Of a stretch of 64,000 nt of DNA, positions 60,598-64,000 are shown piece by piece (position 1 is the stretch's first letter; each line of letters starts with the position of its first letter). Under the pieces are notes generated by a model, which saw only the letters and a list, made by a program, of their open reading frames with translations, made no database searches and was not told the origin of the DNA. The position numbers were made by a program, and so were the translations under genes. Source of the DNA: Amanita rubescens. Lineage: Eukaryota; Basidiomycota; Agaricomycetes; Agaricales; Amanitaceae. Location of the stretch: positions 22,815 to 86,814 of the forward strand of contig WION01000225.1 in assembly GCA_015039365.1 (NCBI GenBank), in the 5' to 3' direction.

Positions 60598-63388
60598 CTA
60601 CAACCACTCGTTGAACAGGCGAATGTAAATCATCTTCACAATCTGGACCAACGTCATGTAACAGACGAGGATTCCAACCAAAAATGCATAGAACATCGGA
60701 TACGGATGTTCCATTTCTTCGGCCCGCCCCAGGGGACTGTACGGAATCGCAATGCCAACTGCCGCAATCAACAGGGTCGTGATTGCGACGTGCTTGGAGG
60801 CATAGCTATGGATGAATGGCAACTTGTGCGTGCGAAGGAGATGTACAATGAGCGTCTGAGACAAGAGGCCTTCGAGGAACCAATGTGTCCTGAATGTGTT
60901 TATCGCAGCTTTCGACGAGTCCCCCCGAATGTGGAAATAATACCAGTTGATTATGAACGTGCAGATGTCAAAGACGGACGAGGTGGGCCCTAGGATTATC
61001 ATGAAGCGTGCCAAGCTACCAATCTCCCATGGACGTGGTCTCTCAATCATTTCTGGGTCGACATTGTCCCAGGGGATCGTGCTTTGGGAGATATCGTAGG
61101 CGAGGTTCTGTGTGAGCAGCTGGATAGGCTGCATGGGAGTAAAAGGAAGCCAGGCAGACGCAACGAGGACGGAGAAGACATTGCCAAAGTTTGAAGACGC
61201 AGCCATCTTGATATACTTGATCGTATTAACAAACGTAATTCGTCCAACGCGTACGGCGTCGACAATAACGCTCAACGACTTCTCCGTCAGAATAACATCA
61301 GCTGCATCCTTGGCTATATCGGTGCCTGAGTTGACCGAGATGCCACAGTCAGCTCCACGCAAAGCAGGAGCGTCGTTGATGCCGTCACCGAGAAACGCAA
61401 CGCGCCGGCCATTAGCCTTGAGACGATTGACGACTTGATATTTCTGTATTGGAGTGAGCTTCGCCAACACCTTGCATCGCAGGACGGCTTTGTCGAATTC
61501 ATCGGGTCCCAAGACGGATAGGTCAGCGCCAGAGATCACTTTCTGTTCAACTTCGTCGTCCTGAAGGATACCAAGGTCACGGCAGACTTTGATTGCCGTC
61601 GCTAACGTATCACCTGTCAATACTTTTGTCTCGACTCCCAGAGAAGCCAGTTCATCGATGGCTGGCTTCGCATCCACCTTGGGCGGGTCTTGGAACGCCA
61701 CAAAACCTTCGCAGATTAGATCAACCTCATCCAAGGGAGACGGCATATTGGTCTGGGCTGCATAATACGTCAACTGACGTGTGGCAACGCCAATGACACG
61801 GTATCCTTGCTTGTTCAAACTGTCAGCGAGAGCAAGGAGGGCTTGGGAATCAACGGGAACGATGTTGTCTCCTACACGCATGGTGGTACACTTCCTAATG
61901 ACTTCTTCAGCCGCACCTTTGCAAACGAGTCGTTTCTTCTCGCTGGCATCTGCTACGATTACCGTTAAGAGCCGACGTACAAAATCAAAGGGGATTTCAG
62001 CAATTTTGGTGCAATGTTCAAGCTGAGGTTCCAGCCGGACTTTGTGTTCCGGCAGCGCGCCCGTGTCGATGATAGCGTGGTCGAGTGGATTTTTGAGCCC
62101 TGTCTGCAACGATGCATTGATGTACGCTAGGTCAAAAACGTGGGCATCTGCCACCCCGCTCGTGTTGACGATCGCAGCAATTTTCATTTCGTCCTCAGTA
62201 AGGGTGCCAGTCTTATCGCTGCAGAGAACATCAACGGCACCGACGTTCTGGATGGCATCCAAACGCTTACAATCACTTTCTTCTTGGCCATGACCATGGA
62301 ACCGCGTGCCAGATTAGCATTGACGACCATGGGCATCATTTCGGGCACGAGACCAACAGCTACCGCAATGCAAAACAATCCTGCCGCTTGCCAATTGTGT
62401 GAAACAAGGCCTTCGATGACAAGCACGATCGGGACCATAACAACCATGAACGAGATCAGCAACAATGACACCCTTTTGATGCCCGTCTGGAATGCGGTGA
62501 CGGGCTTGCTTTGATTAAAGATGGCGGTCATGGATGCCACATACGTCTCGTCCCCAGTTGCAACCACGACAGCCTTTCCTGACCCGCTGACCACGTAGCT
62601 GCCCATGAATAATAAATTGGGGGCATCAAAGGCGCGGGTAGCCGGGGAAATTCCTTCAGGTGCTGGTGTCTTCTCAAGCGGCAGATTCTCGCCAGTAAGC
62701 GAACTCTGGGAGACAGTGAGCATATTGGCCTCGAGCAATAGACAGTCTGCAGGCGCGACATTCCCGGTGGTAAGCAGGACGACGTCACCCGGAACGACTT
62801 GCTTGCGGTGGATGGTCTGGAGTATCCCTTGCTTCTGAGCGTCTTCGCGGCGCAAAACGTCGCATTCAGCTGTGATGAGCTCCTTCAACGAAGCAGCGCG
62901 TCGAGCTGACTTGTACTCCTGTATGAAGCGGAGACCAACACTAAGAGCAACCATAACAAGAAGGATGGAGAACGTGGCATAATCGCCCGTGGCGATGGCA
63001 ACAACAGCGAGAGCGACCAACAATATATTGAATGGATTCGGCAGGGCGTTTAGCAGAAGCCACCACCACGTCGGAGGCTTAACGTTCGAAAGCTCATTGG
63101 GGCCCTACTCTTCAGCAATTGGGAAACCTGCGAAGTCTCGAGTCCCCCAACAGTCGTATTGAGACGCTGGAGGGCGTGCGGAATACTCGTGTGCGACCAA
63201 GCGCCCAACGAAGCTAAGGTGCTTTCCTCCTTTTCCGATAACTCATCTTGCATGCTACTTTTTTTCTTTTTAAACGGGACCAGCTTCTCTAGAGCTGCCC
63301 GAAGGCGCTCGAGGAACGAGGCTTTCTGGAGCTTGACGCGGGATTCGACGTCGCTTACAGAGGACGATTCGAAGTCTTTGGATGCCAT
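60598..63388 (-). CDS. MgtA-like Mg2+-transporting P-type ATPase (P3B) with apparent frameshifts
   Basis: The N-terminus (MASKDFESSSVSDV) has a Lys-rich cytosolic stretch, then LSNVKPPTWWWLLLNALPNP. The actuator has VSQSSLTGENLPLEK. Membrane segment 4 reads FCIAVAVGLVPEMMPMVVNA, with the phosphorylation site CSDKTGTLTED. Next are KGAAEEVIRKCT and LTGDTLATAIKVCRDLGIL, then GDGINDAPALRGADCGISVN, and C-terminal spans with NLAYDISQSTIPWDNVD, an MgtA/MgtB signature. The frame breaks between KKKVIV and KRLDAIQN (about 62267-62271) with no room for an intron: one base seems missing. A second one-base break lies at about 63098-63106 (SRAP for the expected GPNEL), though a 47-nt intron 63105-63151 could also bridge it. 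It is either a recent pseudogene or an assembly with indel errors. Confidence 0.8.
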
Positions 63389-64000
63389 GACAGGTTACTA
63401 GTGGAAGAAGGCAGGGTTTAGATTGCGAGACAGCAAACAAGCACCTCGAGAAACTTACCAAGTTGTGTAAGTGGTAACTTGTATTTTCTGATGATAGCTC
63501 AGTCACTTAAGGGCAGTTGTCCCCGAAGAATGGGTAGCAGCCAAGTAGGAAGTATGATTCTACGAAAGTGGACAGCTTGGAAGCGTGTAATGCCGATATG
63601 AAGGGCGCCAGGATTGTAGCGATGTCTGGTGGAAGACGACAAAGGTAAGGGGTAGATAGTCCGCTCTTTATACTCCTCGACATTTTTTTTGAAACGTTTA
63701 CGGCAGGGACATGACATTCTACAACTTCCTGATCTGTTTCAGATCCAGATCATTTTCGTCCAGTCGTTGGGCAGAAACAGCGCATAAAAATTGCTCAGAA
63801 GTGCACATGCGCATGTACGCACAGGTACGCACATTACGCACATGTTGCACAGCAACGGATCAGGATAATGTGATGTTGCAATCAACAATCAATATTTATT
63901 TATCTAATGTCTCGATCCTTACTGGTGGACATAAGTACCCTAACGGCACGACTTCCCGAGCAACTTGTCGGGACATATCGATTCGCGATACTTCCCCCAG
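63389..64000. other. upstream region of the ATPase, no gene seen
   Basis: A probable promoter. Near 63800-63845 there are repeated acgcac/gtacgcac units of no known function. No frame with coding character was seen. Confidence 0.4.

Noticed and set aside
62200..62275. GTAAGC..CTCTGCAG as an intron in the ATPase
   Set aside because: It would remove KRLDAIQN through the Cys before DKTGT and leads straight into a stop, so a frame break fits better.

Overview
The window looks like a piece of an Agaricomycete (mushroom-forming basidiomycete) chromosome. Genes are dense and on both strands. Most are cut by introns of about 50-60 bp with GT..AG borders, plus at least four apparent GC..AG introns. 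One end carries a Plavaka-type DNA transposon, an element typical of basidiomycetes, next to a DUF6532-like gene of the same lineage. Exon borders were worked out by hand from splice signals and reading-frame continuity, so gene ends are firmer than internal junctions.

Layout. 1-2.2 kb: Plavaka transposase (minus strand, running off the left edge) and a duplicated flank. 2.5-4.8 kb: DUF6532-like gene. 5.5-6.8 kb: disordered hypothetical. 7.1-10.2 kb: divergent pair, Xaa-Pro peptidase (M24B) and exosome subunit RRP42. 10.8-13.8 kb: hypotheticals. 15.2-18.6 kb: CNNM/Mam3 membrane protein. 20.0-21.8 kb: aldehyde dehydrogenase. 22.4-23.7 kb: decayed F-box gene. 23.8-26.8 kb: NOC1/MAK21/CEBPZ ribosome-biogenesis factor. 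27.1-30.7 kb: bifunctional lysine-ketoglutarate reductase/saccharopine dehydrogenase. 30.7-32.7 kb: divergent GPI1 and Rho GTPase. 32.8-34.5 kb: secreted FAD oxidoreductase with tRNA-Gly(TCC) directly in front of it. 34.6-35.2 kb: a mosaic of pieces of three genes from this same window. 35.7-38.8 kb: HeLo-domain plus TPR fusion. 39.1-41.1 kb: ADCK/Mcp2-type ABC1 kinase-like gene. 42.3-44.0 kb: two small proteins. 44.1-45.7 kb: MID1 calcium-channel subunit. 46.3-47.3 kb: C2H2 zinc-finger protein. 49.3-50.9 kb: OMA1 metallopeptidase. 51.1-54.8 kb: KDM4-like histone demethylase. 55.1-58.3 kb: NBS1/nibrin. 58.4-60.3 kb: GT69 mannosyltransferase. 60.6-63.4 kb: MgtA-like P-type ATPase with apparent frameshifts.

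Most of the window is ordinary housekeeping: RNA decay, ribosome assembly, GPI anchors, mitochondrial quality control, chromatin, double-strand-break repair and cation transport. The genes do not form a pathway cluster.

The most unusual parts are the HeLo-TPR gene, which pairs a cell-death membrane-attack domain with an Hsp90/Hsp70-type TPR clamp; the mosaic beside the tRNA, where pieces of an F-box gene, the ADCK gene and the oxidoreductase are joined in one orientation, partly through a composite intron; the animal-type LKR/SDH fusion; the bacterial-type Mg2+ ATPase with frame breaks; and a set of 11-17 nt microexons that each encode a conserved motif.
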